From NCBI GenBank assembly GCA_029204225.1, contig CM055094.1, forward strand, positions 4,762,063 through 4,826,062: 64,000 nucleotides of DNA, written 5' to 3'. The number at the start of each line of letters is the position of its first letter. Position 1 is the stretch's first letter. Below are positions 31,661 through 44,415 of this stretch, piece by piece. The notes beneath the pieces were generated by a model. The model searched no databases and was not told where the DNA came from. It saw nothing but the letters and a program-made list of their open reading frames with translations. Both the position numbers and the translations under genes were made by a program. Source of the stretch: Diphasiastrum complanatum. Lineage: Eukaryota > Streptophyta > Lycopodiopsida > Lycopodiales > Lycopodiaceae.

Positions 31661-33860
31661 TGTTTGACCACGAGATAAGGATTGCATAGTAACAACTCGA
31701 GAACATCCACGAGAAAAATGAAGAGCTTTCAACATTGACAAAAGCAAGAAAACTCAAGATCTTCTGGCAATTGTTTGGTTTGCCACCTTTGGAGCACAAA
31801 CTAGAACACAAAGTGTGTGCATACTAATATACAAGCCCAATTGAAAAGGAGGTATCTACATGAAAGGTAAATAAAAAATCAAGTTTTCAACTCAAATTAG
31901 CACCTAGATTTTTGCATCATAGGAAATTGCAAAATTGTAAAAACTAGCATAGACTTAATTTATAATCATATTTTTCTCTTGAATCGAGATCATGGATTAT
32001 GACAAATTTAAAAAATCAAAAGTAATGAGAAACTCTAAAATTGAAAAATAAAACATCCTCATGTTAATAGGTTGTGTGATCTTTGATTATGTTGCCTATA
32101 TAAAAAGGTATGGCCAAATGGGGGCTAGTAATCCTAACACATTGTTGCTTCATTGGAAGAGACTTGAAGAAGTACCTAGCAAAAAATGAATTACGTCCTC
32201 TATAGTACTTAGCAATGCATAAATTACTTTATATTGAACTATAAAATGACTTAAAGAGCATTGAAGGCAAAACATAAACACTCTTGTGATGGAGCTACTT
32301 TGAGATAGTGGTGGGCCTTTATGCAAAGTCATCTTCCATATTGTTGTTGTTATTAAGCATTATAGCTCAAGTGCAAAATATTGAAGTGTTTGTTTAGTAT
32401 GGTGTTTTAATGATAGGAACTTGAGAAATAATGTAATTTAAAACTTGAAAGAATATCTTATGAATCTAATTGATTCCCTTGCCCACTGCCATGCCAATAA
32501 AGTACTATGGCCATATTGCATAGATATAGTTAACTTATGAGTGTAAGTATTATTCTGATTAGGATTTTCTAGTGGAAGTGCAAAATAGACAAGTATATGA
32601 TAGGCTATATCTCATGTCATAGAATGGCTTTTATTAGTTGGAACTTAAAAGTTGATGCACGTACGAAATAACTTAGAAAGCGTCCCTCATAAGTTGAAGT
32701 GATTAAAAATGTGAATCGATTTGATGACGCCAAAGAGTGTCAACATTAAAACTTCACATCACCACTTCCCTAGTAACCAATAAAATACAACTCTGGCCAA
32801 GGCATGGGCCGCATGGCATTTGCAAGCCGCAATGCATGTAAACAATGAATAATGTAGATTGCAAGAAAATTAAAATATTCACTTAGATTGAAAGAAAAAT
32901 AAAACATTCACTCTGATTTCGAAATTGGAAAGTAAATTAAATGGCTCAATAGTGTAGATTGAAAGGACAATTTCGAAATTGGAAAGTAAATTCAATGACT
33001 CACTAGATTGAAAGGAAAAAAAAAATTCACCCCTCGATGTGGAAATAAAAAAGCAAATTCAAAGAGTCAACGTAAAAAACACAAGACATTTTAAAACTAG
33101 TTACTGAAACTCAACAATGTTATGGGTCTTTTAAAAGGGCATTTTGACACTATTTGCCATGAGATTGTTGATCCCCATGGTATGGCGAAGGAGCCACGGT
33201 GAATTAGATCCCGATTCCCCGCCCATGAAGAATGGCTCGACAAGTTATGTAGCTAGGAAAAAAAAGATTTGAAAATACTGCTGAACTAATAGTTACCCAC
33301 TTTCACCCCAGCAACTACAATTGCAAGGAAACATTGCCAAAGTCCAAAAAAATGGCATAAGTTGCCCCTACATGGCATTGAGGCCCATGAGCCGCAACCT
33401 GATATGTCACGCCAATGGGAAAGGATCCATTTGGCCCATGTTATCAAATGGTATAGAGACATTGGCCAAAGCAGCTAGCCAAAAGCAGTGTTGTGTGGAT
33501 GAGCGTATTGTGCACCACCATTGTAGTGACATTGATCGTGGAGCGACGATCTAGATTTGTGGGACACCAGCAGCAACAAGAATATGCTGTCTAAAATACC
33601 TATCTAAAACCATAGGCAGGCACCTAGAAGTTTGAGAATCTCTTAGATTGAAACGTACGAGTCATATGAAATTTAAATTTAAAAAGAAACCCTTCATTTT
33701 CAGCTTCTTCCATTCGTAGATTGAAAGGTAGCCTCCAAAATATACAAGTCAAGTGAAAGCTGGAATTAAAATATTGGCCTTCGTAATAAAACTTGTGCAG
33801 GGCAAATTCCTAGCACTAACCTTTTACTCGGCTGACAGCAACAACGTGTCTCAGAAGAAG
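31661..33860. other. AT-rich intergenic DNA upstream of the senescence-protein gene
   Basis: About 2.2 kb without a supported gene. A loose repetition of TAGATTGAAAGGAAAA and TTTCGAAATTGGAAAGTAAA occurs at about 32865-33060. Nothing else recognised. Confidence 0.45.
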
Positions 33861-33870
33861 GATATAAAAA
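33861..33870 (+). promoter_or_regulatory. TATA-like box of the senescence-protein gene
   Basis: GATATAAAAA about 400 bases before the start codon. It is followed by a 24-base tandem repeat (CTGATATACACGATCCA at 33901 and 33925) in the presumed 5' UTR. Confidence 0.4.
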
Positions 33871-34267
33871 TTTGCGAGACTTTATCTCACAAATTCATCT
33901 CTGATATACACGATCCATTCAATTCTGATATACACGATCCACCGTGCTGATCTGTAGATCTTGGGCGATCGTGAAAATATTGGTAGCATAGCCCATGATC
34001 AGCTTCAGCTCTTGGAATTGTGGGAATGCTGTAAGATCTAGAATGATTTCATATTGAAAAAGCTGAAGGAGTGGGTGCTGTTTGATCCACATTTGGTTAT
34101 GTCTCTGAGAAGAAAGAACGATTGCTCTTTCAATTCTTCTAAAGCAACCAGAATTCGTGTTCGATTCTGCATTGGATGATAACGTGGTTGCTGATCAAGG
34201 CTGTGCTACCAATTGTTGCCAGGATTCACTGTCTGGTTGAAGAGAAGGGGATCTTTTGGTGTATTGC

Positions 34268-36788
34268 ATGAGATCAGAGGGGTTTGGATTAGCGATGCGG
34301 TGGTGGTTGTGGAACCGGAAAGAGGAAAAGCAACAGCCTGTTAAGGTTGTGGCCAAGAAATGGATTGGAGTTTTCAGAAAAAGTTCCAAAAAATTGCAGA
34401 CTTCAAAGCAAAAGGATCAGAATGCAGATCATGTGAATCTGCCCAAAGTTGCGTCATCTGTTCCACAACCTGTTCCTGTTACAATCAAAAGCTCGGATCT
34501 TCTGACTTCACAGCAAGACGGTTTCCGAACCCCTTCATCAGTTTCTCCTCCATCGTCGCCAGATGATTTTCAGGCGTCTTCATCGGCTTTTCCTCCATCG
34601 TCGCCAGTTGCTCCGCAGGCCGGTGGTGATGCTGAGCATCCAGATCATTACTCTGTTTCAACCTCGGCTATTAAAGTTTGTCCGGACCAACCGAATGAGG
34701 TCAATTCAGGATCTTTTGCAGGACCTTTTGCAGCCGCAGGGCCATCTCTCCAAAACAGCTACACAAAATACGCGGATACCAGATCGGTGGATTCATCAGT
34801 GGAGGTCCTAGTAAGGATTCCTGGGAGCATTGTGCACTTGATTGATGAGGAAGGAAGTGAAGTACTGGCCAGTGGCGAGTTTCTGCTAGCAAAAATTGTC
34901 CAAAATGGGAATGCTATTGCGGTGTTTGCAAGGGTTGGAGAGAATTTTCAATGGCCAGTTGCAAAAGATGAGACCACCGTTAAATTGGATGCTTCGCATT
35001 ATTTCTTCTCGTTACAAATTCCTGCTCAAGAAAAAAAGGAAGGAAAGACTGTTCCCGAATATGAGAAGCTATCGCGTGGATTCCATCGTCATCCATCCGC
35101 ATCCAAAGAATCTGGAAAATCGATTTTATTTCCTTTTCAAAGTAGTCCCAGGCCTACTGCAGAAACGATTAGCTATGGTGTTACATTCACAGTGGAAGAT
35201 AACGAAGAAAGTTTGAAATCACTAGATCGCCTACTCGATCAGTATAGCTTCTTCTCTAAACCAAGGGTTGTACAAGAAGTGCCAATAGAGTCGGATGAAA
35301 AGGATACTGCTCAGGAGGCTGGATCGACGGAAAAGGAAAAGGAAGATAAAACGTTATCTGAAGTATCAATTTTGGCTGGATCACCAGAGAAACTCGCGAC
35401 GCCGGTACTTACTGAAGAGGATGAAAAGCAACAATCAGAAGAGATCTCGACAGAATATTGGACCACTATAGCTCCCAATGTCCAGCAGTACAATAGCAGA
35501 TTGGCAAGAGCAATTGCAACTGGATCAGGGCATATAATAAGGGGAATCTTCTGGTGTAGTGACGCCACAATCTTTAGCCTAGAAAGAGGAGGGGCATTCA
35601 TGAAGTGTCGCTTGAGGCAGAATTCAAGACTAACGCAAATCAGCCCTCGCACCATGAACAATATAAAAAGGTAAATACTTTCAAGTATTGCACTCCGATA
35701 GCTAAATAACTTACGCTACATATTATCTTCATGAAAATCGAAGATTCTTTACAACGCCTTTCCATGCACTAGTTGCATAGTCATCTGTTGTAATAGCTTG
35801 CTTGCAGGGCGAAGAAGATCTCTGGAATGTCCGAGAAAGTTGCCAAAGCTGTACTTTCTGGAGTCGTAATGAGCACAGAATTTTTCACATCTTTCATGGT
35901 AAAGTCCAAAACGAGCCGGAGATTCGTCAAACTTCTACCTGGAGAAGTTGCGCTTGTGTCGTTGGATGCTTACGGTGCGTTAACTAATCTTCCCAAATTT
36001 CAGTAGCTGATAATCGTGTAAGGTATACTAAAAAATCTACCACTGTACGTGATATATATATTATTGTCGTATTTCTTCTTTGTGAAGGTGGCCTAGCCTT
36101 TAAGAACATTGGTCTTTTCTTTCAAGTAGGACCTTTTCAGGGAAATAACAGGCTTGGATACTGATCATGACACAGCGAAAATCTTTGAAGCCGTGGAAGT
36201 GGCAGGAAATCATGTTTGGAAAAAGTCGTCACTCGTGACATCTGGAATCGTCTCTCACAGGTAGGAAAAGTTTTGACAGCAGACCTTAATTAATGAATGT
36301 TTAATGCTTTTGAGAGCTTCTAAGCGTTCAAAGGGAAGAACACGAAGACTGAACCATATACGGTTCATTGAAGTAACTAAAGGCAATCAGCGATATATGA
36401 TTCTGAGTGCGCTTGTAGAACGTTGAGCACACGTTTTATAGCTAAAGACTTGAATCTTAGATGGGGACGGAAGTAGAGATCCGCAATTCATTCGCTGATA
36501 TGTTTTGTTGTATTATTTATGTAAGAGTTCGCTCTATTCAGCAATGTATCAATTTCAAAATTGTGTTCTGCTGTACATTGAGGTCAGTAAGTAAAGAACT
36601 TACTCGTTGAGACGAAGCACAGGTACGGACCACAGGCAGCTGAATTTACACAGGAAGGTTTGGCAGCTGCAGGCCACGTTTTCGGTACCGTATGGACAGT
36701 TTCTCAGATTCGCAATGCATTCAACCCCGGAAGCGCCGCAAAAGGTCCAGTATTGGTGAAGAGTGTGGCAAAGGCAGCCGGATGGTGA
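34268..36788 (+). CDS. Senescence/dehydration-associated protein (ERD7/spartin type), 4 exons
   Basis: Exons 34268-35670, 35808-35974, 36176-36260 and 36623-36788, all with GT/AG borders and matching phases (2, 1, 2), give 606 codons. A TGA at 34238 is in frame upstream. ATG 34268 is the first, but ATG 34295 (MRWWLWNRKEEK) has the better context. Residues about 60-130 are Ser/Pro-rich. About 175-260 is the N-terminal domain (VEVLVRIPGSIVHLIDEEGS, then FFSLQIP). About 300-400 is acidic linker. From about 400 to the end is the Senescence domain: ISGMSEKVAKAVLSGVVMST, LLPGEVALVSLDAY/AKIFEAVEVAG across intron 2, HRYG and AAEFTQEGLAAAGHVFGT. Family members respond to drought, cold and ageing in plants and bind membrane lipids; spartin acts on lipid droplets. 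It is longer than the roughly 450-residue Arabidopsis ERD7, mainly in the N-terminus and linker. The gene is intact. Confidence 0.92.
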
Positions 36789-38739
36789 AGTATGGTGGAA
36801 TCAAAAGAAAATGATCTGTAGCTGCTGCCGGATCAGCAGATAGTAAGCTCACTTCTAGTAGTAACTGTTGTGATAGTCAAGAATCTCTACGATTGTCTTA
36901 TTGAACAATCCGTAGTGTCTTCATAATATGTGAACAGCTGCATGGAGCTGAGCTTCACATTCAGATGAGTTGAATTTGTAACAGACATGTAAACTGAGGG
37001 CCGCTAAAAAACAAAAAAGTAGATGCAATATCCACAGTCCCTGATGTGCTGGTAATATTATATTGCGGTGTGTGGTTATTAGTTACACAAAGTGTTTCCA
37101 GCATTAAATCATTCGTATGTACTGATTCCAAGCAATACTGGCAAGAAAATGTATAATGCAAATTAGAGAATCTTTGTTATAACGTTAAATACCCTCAAGA
37201 GCCGCAAAACCTGTTCTCTGACGTTTAAAGAGAATAGCAAATATTGAACTTATCTGCTTACAGAATGATCTCATCTGACTTACAGAAAGTTGTTAACAGA
37301 GAATGTCTCGCAGCATGAGACTTTGTGCTGATTATTAGGCATGTTCGACAATCAGCCTCAACTCTATATCCCACATAATTTCAGATTCTCGTTATAATCA
37401 CCCCTATGAGAAGCTTGGAGTTTATCAAAGATGTAACATTTTGTCAAGAAAAACCATGGTGTACAAACTTCTAGCTACAGTTCATTTCTAGAGTACTCAT
37501 GCAGGATGAAAGAATCTACGCATCTTTGCAGAGTATGACACCTATAGTGGATCACTCATTTCTTCGTGGCTGAGTGTCATTGAAAGTACAGCATGAACAA
37601 AAAAGCTTGCCCACTATCATTTATCCAAATACACTGACACACTAGTTATGCTGTTTGTCCTGCAAGTGGAATTATGTGCTTCCTGGTGTCAGTCAGCGTT
37701 GTAGCCTGTCTTGATATGATATATCCTGTAACCTGTCTCTCAGAATTTGCCCAGATCAGGTCTTGTCTCTCATGTTGCATCCTGCCATCAATCCATATTT
37801 GGTTCCAAGAACCTGCAAATAAATGATGGTTCTCAGAGGCATGGTTACAGCAAAGCTGCTTGCATAACTATCACATATACATAGTTTACTCATACCCATA
37901 CATTAATGTACAAGTTAGATACAAATTCTAATACAGCCATTACAGTCCTAAACTGGAGGTTGTTCCCATTCTGTAAGGGATACTTGGTGACTATTCTGCC
38001 CAGTTTTTGAACATCTTCAAAAGCAGAATAGTCATCTGCTTCTTTCAAAAAAAAATTGGTGCACTTTTCAACCTGCGCGTCAGGCATCAGACTGCCATGT
38101 GGCAGTTTTTGACTGGTCAAAATAGTCAAAGTGCTGATTATGCTTTATAAAGGACATGTGAATAAAGTCAAAGTATCCATTACACAATGGAAGGTGCCGA
38201 GCACCCATTTTGCCCGATAAGGATTTCCAGAATTTAAACTAGCGGTTGTTCCCATTTCCATTCCTAATTCCCATTTGCAACACGTAATTCCCATTCGTGT
38301 GAGTTTTACCTATGTTTCATATCATGATGGGCTCTCAGCATACTCTCAGCATAATGGTTTGCTCCATGCCATACTGCATGATGGTTGCTCCACACTTGCA
38401 CGACTTACCCATTTTTAGGAACCTACCTACCTACTTGCTTGATGTCTTATTGAAGGGAAAAATGTCTATTAACAAAAAGATAATACCAATGCTACAAAAA
38501 ACCGATAAATACAAACAACCCAATTATTGAAATTCATTTATTATCGCTTCATTTTAGATTTTTAGGTTTCTTATATGGCTCAAAATTAGATGCTTTTAGT
38601 TATAAATCTTAAGTTTTAAGGTTTCACTTTAACCTTGTACGGATTCCGTAATAGGTTTGTGGATTTTTTATAAGGTTCGTTTGAAACCTTTTTACGAGCA
38701 CTAGACAATACGAGATCTTGAGGAGCATTGCGTTCTAAG
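36789..38739. other. 3' flank of the senescence-protein gene, no gene seen
   Basis: Contains the 3' UTR of the preceding gene and AT-rich DNA. AATAAA at about 37816. Towards 38.2-38.7 kb it may include the lost 3' end of the Gypsy element, but no LTR or polypurine tract could be defined. Confidence 0.4.
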
Positions 38740-39586
38740 TTACTTAAGGAAATAATGGATGTTGATACCACTTATCGCTTGAAAAAGTGTCCGTAACTCT
38801 TAGCGAAGGTACTAGCTTCTTGACCATATACTTAGTGGAAAGGTGTAATCCACCCAGTGGCTTTCTTCAGGGTGGTGCGGTAAGCCCAAATAGCTGAGAA
38901 AGTTTTGTTTCCCAATCAGAGCGACTGGTTTCAACTATCTTGGTTAAAATTTTACAGATCGTCTTGTTAGTTGATTCAGCCTGGCCATTACACCTAGGAT
39001 AGTACGATGTACTTTTTCTGTGAACGACAAGGTAATGGCGTAGGAGATTATCAACAACAACATTTAAAAAATGCATGCCGCGATCACTAACAAGCTCTAT
39101 GGGACAGCCAAAACGGATAATAATGTTTTCGTAAAGAAAATGTGCAACTGTTTTTGCGTTGGCATCCTTCGTTGCTCGAGCCTCCACCCACTTAGTGGCG
39201 TAATCTATGGCTATGAGGATGTATCGAGCTTGGGTATGTTTTGTTGCTGGACTGATTGGTCCAACAAAGTCAATCCCCCACCTATGAAAGTCTTCGCCTT
39301 CTATAATGGGAGTCAATGGTGTGAAGTCTGCTTTGGTATTTTTCTTTGCTTGTTGACAGACATCACACGCTTTAATGACAGCAAACGTGTCTTTAAACAA
39401 AGATGGCCACCACAATCCCGCTCGAAGGATAATCTTCACTGTGGCTTCAGCAGAAAAGTGGCCACCTCCAATGCCCTCATGAGCTTGAGATATTATCGAT
39501 CGTATCTCAGATTCATAAGCACATCGTCGAATAATGTCGTCAACGCCCCTTTTGTAAAGTTGTCCCGCAATTAACTGAAAGGGCAC
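38740..39586 (-). pseudogene. Gypsy integrase
   Basis: 239 open codons, then a frameshift at about 38900, after which AIWAYRTTLKKATGWITPFH and LVYGQEA continue to about 38740. The H2C2 finger is visible (HEGIGGGH, then CDVCQQ). The core has the catalytic Asp in WGIDFVGP, the Asp in LVSDRGMHF and the Glu in NGQAESTNK, so all three acidic residues are present. The C-terminal DNA-binding part is lost. Confidence 0.85.
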
Positions 39587-39637
39587 TGCTTTTATTAAAA
39601 AATTTCTTTTTTCTGTTGTACTTAGGCCTTCTTTTAG

Positions 39638-40225
39638 TCAGCCTGTTGTGAGGAACTGAGTGATCTCCTCAACCCATAAGGGTGTAGCATCGATCTGAAA
39701 AAGGCATGCATCAGGAAGATCATCGTTGACTGGTGCAGTTTCTTTTTCAACACTTGGTAGTCTGGAAAGGTGATCCGCCATGAAATGTTGGGTCCCTTTC
39801 CGACCGACCACACGGAAATTAAATTCCTCCAAAATCAGTAGCCATCGAGCTATTCGTCCCGTCTTACAGGACTTATTAACGATATATAGAAGTGCTTGAT
39901 GGTCTGTGTAGAAAGCAAAGGTCTAGCCTAATAAATAATGTCTTAGTTGTTGTACAACATAGACCATCGCCAATGCTTCTCTCTCGGTAGTTGTATAGTT
40001 TACTTTAGCAGGCACGAGTTGTCGGCTTAAGAAACGTATGCGAAAGTCTTTGTCATACTCGTCCGGTTGTGCAAGAAGACCTCCAATGGCATATTTACTT
40101 GCGTCAGTATGCACATGGAACTCTTTCGTGTAATATGGCGAGCGGAGTATGGGAGTCGTCGTGAGGGCTGTTTTCAACTCCTCAAAGGCCTTAATTCGTT
40201 CTTCGGTCCAGCGAGGATCTACCAT
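39638..40225 (-). pseudogene. Gypsy RT end and RNase H
   Basis: 40225-39923 reads WTEERIKAFEELKTALTTTP, then FHVHTDASKYAIGG with the RNase H Asp, and TTEREALAMVY with the Glu. After a stop, YTDHQALLYIVNK and LLILEEFNFRVVGRKGTQHF continue to 39638, with the ADHLSRLP end typical of plant Gypsy RNase H. One in-frame stop lies near 39922. Confidence 0.85.
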
Positions 40226-40314
40226 AACTAAATAAACGAGGCATGCCTTGCCGGGTTAGTCGATTATAAAGATGCGATAATAGTTGGTATGACCGAGAAA
40301 GACATATACTTCCT

Positions 40315-41135
40315 TCACTGTTGCAGGTAGGGGCATGTCCACGATAACCTTGTTTTTGACGAGTTGGTAGAAATACCGTCCTTTGATATTATATGCCCGA
40401 GTATAAACCCGTGGGTGACCCATATTTGGCATTTATCAGGGTTTAGTGAGATGCCAAACCTACGACAGCGAATGAAGATTTTCTCCAGGGCGTCTAGGTG
40501 CGTAGCAGCGAAAGAATGTACACCTACATCGTCGAGATAAATCTCCAAGACCCGATGTAACAGATCTTGAAAGGCCAATTGCATGACCCGTTGGAATGTT
40601 GAGGGGGCGTTACATAAGCCAAAAGACATAATGTTATAAGCGTAAACCCCGTTCTTTGTGGCAAAGGCTATTTTATGTTTATCTTCAGGGGCTATTTGAA
40701 CAAGAAAATAACCGCTGAATCCATCCAATAAGCTGAAAGCTTCAGCTCCTGCCATTTCCTCTAAGATTTGGGTCGTTAAAGGTAAGGGAAAATGGTCTTT
40801 CTTCATAACCGCATTAAGGTTCTTGAGGTCGACACAGATACGAAGCTTGCCGTTTTCTTGGGCACAACCACAATGGGCGATATCCAATCAGTATGTTGAA
40901 CTTCATAAACGAAGCCAGCATCCAACAATTTCTTAGTATCCTCATCGATCCTCTCACGGTAGATGGGGTTACTTCGGTAAGGTTTAGCCCTCACAGGCTT
41001 AGCATTGTCTTCTAAAGGAATCCTATGGACGACTATTTTAGGTGGGATTCTTTTCATTTCTGTATAATTCCATGAAAATACATCCCTGTATTTGTGGAGT
41101 AACGTTTTCAATTCAGAAAGTTGGGTTGATGACAA
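40315..41135 (-). pseudogene. Gypsy reverse transcriptase
   Basis: 41135-40803 covers the N-terminal part (LEDNAKPVRAKPYRSNPIYR, then DWISPIVVVPKK). A frameshift leads to 40887-40315 (GKLRICVDLKNLNAVMKKDH, then IMSFGLCNAPSTFQRVMQ) with the catalytic IYLDDVGVHS. About 30 codons at the C-terminal junction with RNase H are damaged. Confidence 0.87.
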
Positions 41136-41471
41136 ATGTGCACCAACATGAACTATTCGATCTATCTCCTCGTCAGGATCTTTAAGGTTTAATGGAGCTG
41201 TTTTAGCAGGTTTTTCAAAGGAGTTGGAACTTGGTGTAGGTTCCCGATGTGGCTATTGTAACTGGATAACAACGTCACCCAATGTAAAATCTTTGAACTT
41301 CTGTGGAAGATCAAAAGGTGGGTCCACAAAATTTTCTGGGACTTTGGGAATCATCTGAGTTGATTCACTACCGGACGTGGAAGTTTGTTCTGATTATTTG
41401 ATTTCTGTCTCCTTAGACAAGGGCTTTATCGGCTGTTTAAGCTTCGCACGCATCTGTTTTTGACGCTACGA

Positions 41472-42480
41472 TTAATTGTGTATCAATGATTTTATTTTTT
41501 TGAACCGAGGTTTTTGCAGTTTTTGAGTGGGCGGTGTTGTTACCTCACTTATTATATCGTCATTGATTGTATCCCAGACTTCGTCTGGATACACATCCCA
41601 TGTATAAACTTTGGATTTGGGCATGTATGCTTGTGTGTTGGGTATTTTGGACGTCAGTTGGACATGAGCCAATGGTCCTGGAGTCTTGATCTCCTTAGGG
41701 ATTGATTTTGGTGGATGAGGTTGGGCATCTAGATAGAGGAGTACATGTTCATCCATCATTTCTACATCATCTATGGAAAGAATACCTTCTTCCGAAACAT
41801 GGGTGGTAGAGACGCTAGGTTCTCCTGGGCACCAAGCTATAGGAATCGGGTCAATCATCATAAGTGGGATGATGGGTGTGTCAATGTCTGTAGAAGATGG
41901 GATAATATCCACATCTGCTGCAGCGGTTTCGATACGACATCGATTGGAATCCACACAGTCCACAGTGGCTAGTGCATGACCCCAATTGATTATGTCCATG
42001 GATCGTGTATAGTGGCCTTTTGGTTGGATCGGGACACTATCTGATTCGTCATATGTTGTAGATGAGCAATCATCGTTTACCTTGGCTGGCTTGACATGGC
42101 CTGCTGAGTCAATCGTGACTCGTTTTTCGTGGTTGCCAAAGGTAATTTTACTATGCTTCCAATCTTGGACAACACCTGCCATCTGGAGCCAGGGTGTACC
42201 AAGAAGGAGTTTATATGTATTAGCATCTTCTGGTAGGTCTAAGATGACACAATTGATAGCAAACTTGACACCTGCTATCCGAACTTTTATATTTGATAAA
42301 TGACCAGCAGGATTGGTAACTTGTTGATCAGCCATGTGAAGTTTATATCGTGGTTGATCGAGGGTATAGAAGTCCCATAACTATGCCAATGACAGTGCCA
42401 TTATATTAATGCCTGATCCGCTATCGAAGATAGCAGATACTGCAGGATAATCTTTATAGGACAAAGGTAGTGTGATGCTA
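41472..42480 (-). pseudogene. Gypsy protease and pol linker
   Basis: The retropepsin active site AIFDSGSGINIMALS is read at about 42435-42385 in the 42755-42381 frame. After a break, 42335-41472 continues with INCVILDLPEDANTYKLLLG and TPWLQMAGVVQDWKHSKITF, then a long Asp/Pro-rich linker without recognised motifs before the RT. Confidence 0.75.
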
Positions 42481-42511
42481 TTCCCCTTAGCAACACCTAT
42501 ATTCATCAGAT

Positions 42512-43514
42512 TCATAGGAATCTGAGGAATTTCGGGAATGTCTTCTGGTTTTCGGTGTTCATCAGGAATAGGAGGCAGCTGAAAACTACGATGGATATAG
42601 CGTTGAAGTTCGGCGAAGGATTTAATTGCACTATGAAACGGCATAGTGAGTTGAGCTTGCAGGAGGTCATAAAATACTTCAAGTCCCTGTAGGGATTGCT
42701 CCTTTTCGGGGATATGAGCTGATAACAAACTTTCCGTATGTTCTTCCTCTCGCAAAATTCATCTCGAAATTTGTTGTATTGCCTTTGTTCCGCTTTTGAG
42801 TCCGGGTAGTCTTTTGGTAATGTGGAGGCCATCAAATGGCTTCCATGTAGGTCAGCTAATTTTCCATGGTGTTGCTGATGTTCTTGTTGTTGGCGTTGTG
42901 CTCTAGTAATAACTCTAACAGGTTTGGATGAGATATGACGTGCTGGGAGAATCCTGCTAGGTTGTTTAGGACAATCCTTGAAACTGTGTTTACGTACACA
43001 TTTGGGACATTCCACATGGTATTGGTTTTTAACTTTATAGTCAGCCATAAAATGTCCTGTTTTGCCACAAATAAAGCAGCGGTTGCTCATGGGTCCCGTG
43101 GCGATAGCGTAACCATCTTGGATGGCTAGCTGTGCTGGGTTTTTTGGTGGTGTGGAATACTCACCTTGTTTGCATGAGCATGAGTTGTCGGTTTGATAAT
43201 GGTGATGACTAGATGATGGAATTGTTGTATCATTGTGATATGATTGATCGTAGGAGTTTTCTACCAGATGTGCTTGGGCAGATTCTCGAGGATGTCTATG
43301 TTTTTGTGCTCCTAGATCTTGTTGTCCTCTTGGTGGTGGTCCTGTATGGAGCTTCATAACGCATAGGTTCCCATCTATCGAATTGGTTCATGGATGGCTC
43401 TTGGACTTGAGATTTCATCCGAGAATATCTGTTAAATCGAGCCTGTTCAATGGATGGGAAAACCATCTCTGGTGGATAGTCATCCGTAGAATTCGGATCA
43501 TAAGGGCAATCCAT
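42512..43514 (-). pseudogene. Gypsy gag C-terminal half with zinc knuckles
   Basis: Two overlapping frames. 43514-43296 begins MDCPYDPNSTDDYPPEMVFP. 43357-42512 carries CFICGKTGHFMADY, a knuckle whose last Cys is Tyr, and CPKCVRKHSFKDC. The N-terminal gag domain is not recognisable. Confidence 0.65.
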
Positions 43515-44415
43515 GACAGCATGTAGAGCGTCGTAGGATTGTGTAAATATGCACTTGGACTCTAGTTATAGTGGATAAGGGTGTTGGAATGCGGTTGCTA
43601 CAAATCCACGGTTGATGCGAGTGTAATGCGACTAATGGCGGTGGATACGACTACGGTGCTGGAACGATAAAATGTGGTGGTAGCGGTGCAATACGGGTTG
43701 TGGCGGTCCATTGCGGGTTTTTTTTTTTTTTGCGATCGGTTACGGTCAGTGGTGGTCCATTGCGGTCGGTTGCAGTCTCAATGGCTTGTGATTGTAGCAA
43801 CGACTGGGTGCGGCGTCAACGTTGTTGTGCGAAATGTGAGAAAGGGTGGTCGATTGGTGGTTGGAGGTTAGGAAGGGGTCGTAGGCCATATGATTGCGGT
43901 CTGCTGCGGTCAGGGGCGATCGAGGGTAGACGTAGGGCCGTGGGATTGCGGCTTGTTGCGGTTTGTGGTGGCCGAATGTATTCGTAGGTTCATAGGATTG
44001 CGGTTTGCTGCAGTGGAACAGATGTATGGGGCTGTTACGGGTGATGGAATGACGTAATTGGGTTGTTGTGAGTAGGGGTCGAAATGGTCGGTGGGATAGC
44101 TGGAATTGGATGCTATCGTTGTGAAGAACTAAAGGTGGAAGAGTGCGATCCTGACGGTGTAATTGTGGAGGAGGTGTGAATGCGTTTGGAAGGCAAGCGG
44201 ACTACGGTTGAGTGCGTGTAGGATAGGTACAGAAGTGGCAAATGAACACGGTATGTTTTGGGTCACAATAATGCAAAGAGTGAAGTAATGGGTGTGCTGG
44301 TGAATGTATTCACTACGGTTGGATACAATTGCCACTGTGTAGAATGGTCACGACATATCAATGTGGTCGTTACGAGTGGTCGCAGTGACTGTAATGCTGG
44401 TGAATATGGACTGGA
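43515..44415. repeat. G/T-rich low-complexity DNA
   Basis: Degenerate repetition of TGCGGT/TGCGGTC words on the plus strand (43600-44080), with a T12 run at 43720. It probably belongs to the 5' leader of the Gypsy element. No gene. Confidence 0.5.

Larger units (their letters stand above)
38740..43514 (-). mobile_element. Ty3/Gypsy retrotransposon, minus strand, degenerate, LTRs not found
   Basis: Minus-strand order: gag with zinc knuckles (43514-42512), protease (about 42450-41472), RT (41135-40315), RNase H (40225-39638), integrase (39586-38740). RT before integrase defines Gypsy. There are about eight frame breaks. Most catalytic residues survive, so it was lost fairly recently relative to the Copia scraps. 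Neither LTR nor primer binding site was recognised at its edges. Confidence 0.88.

Noticed and set aside
33445-33460. TGGTATAGAGAC as a primer binding site
   Set aside because: Two mismatches to TGGTATCAGAGC, no LTR end before it and no gag after it.
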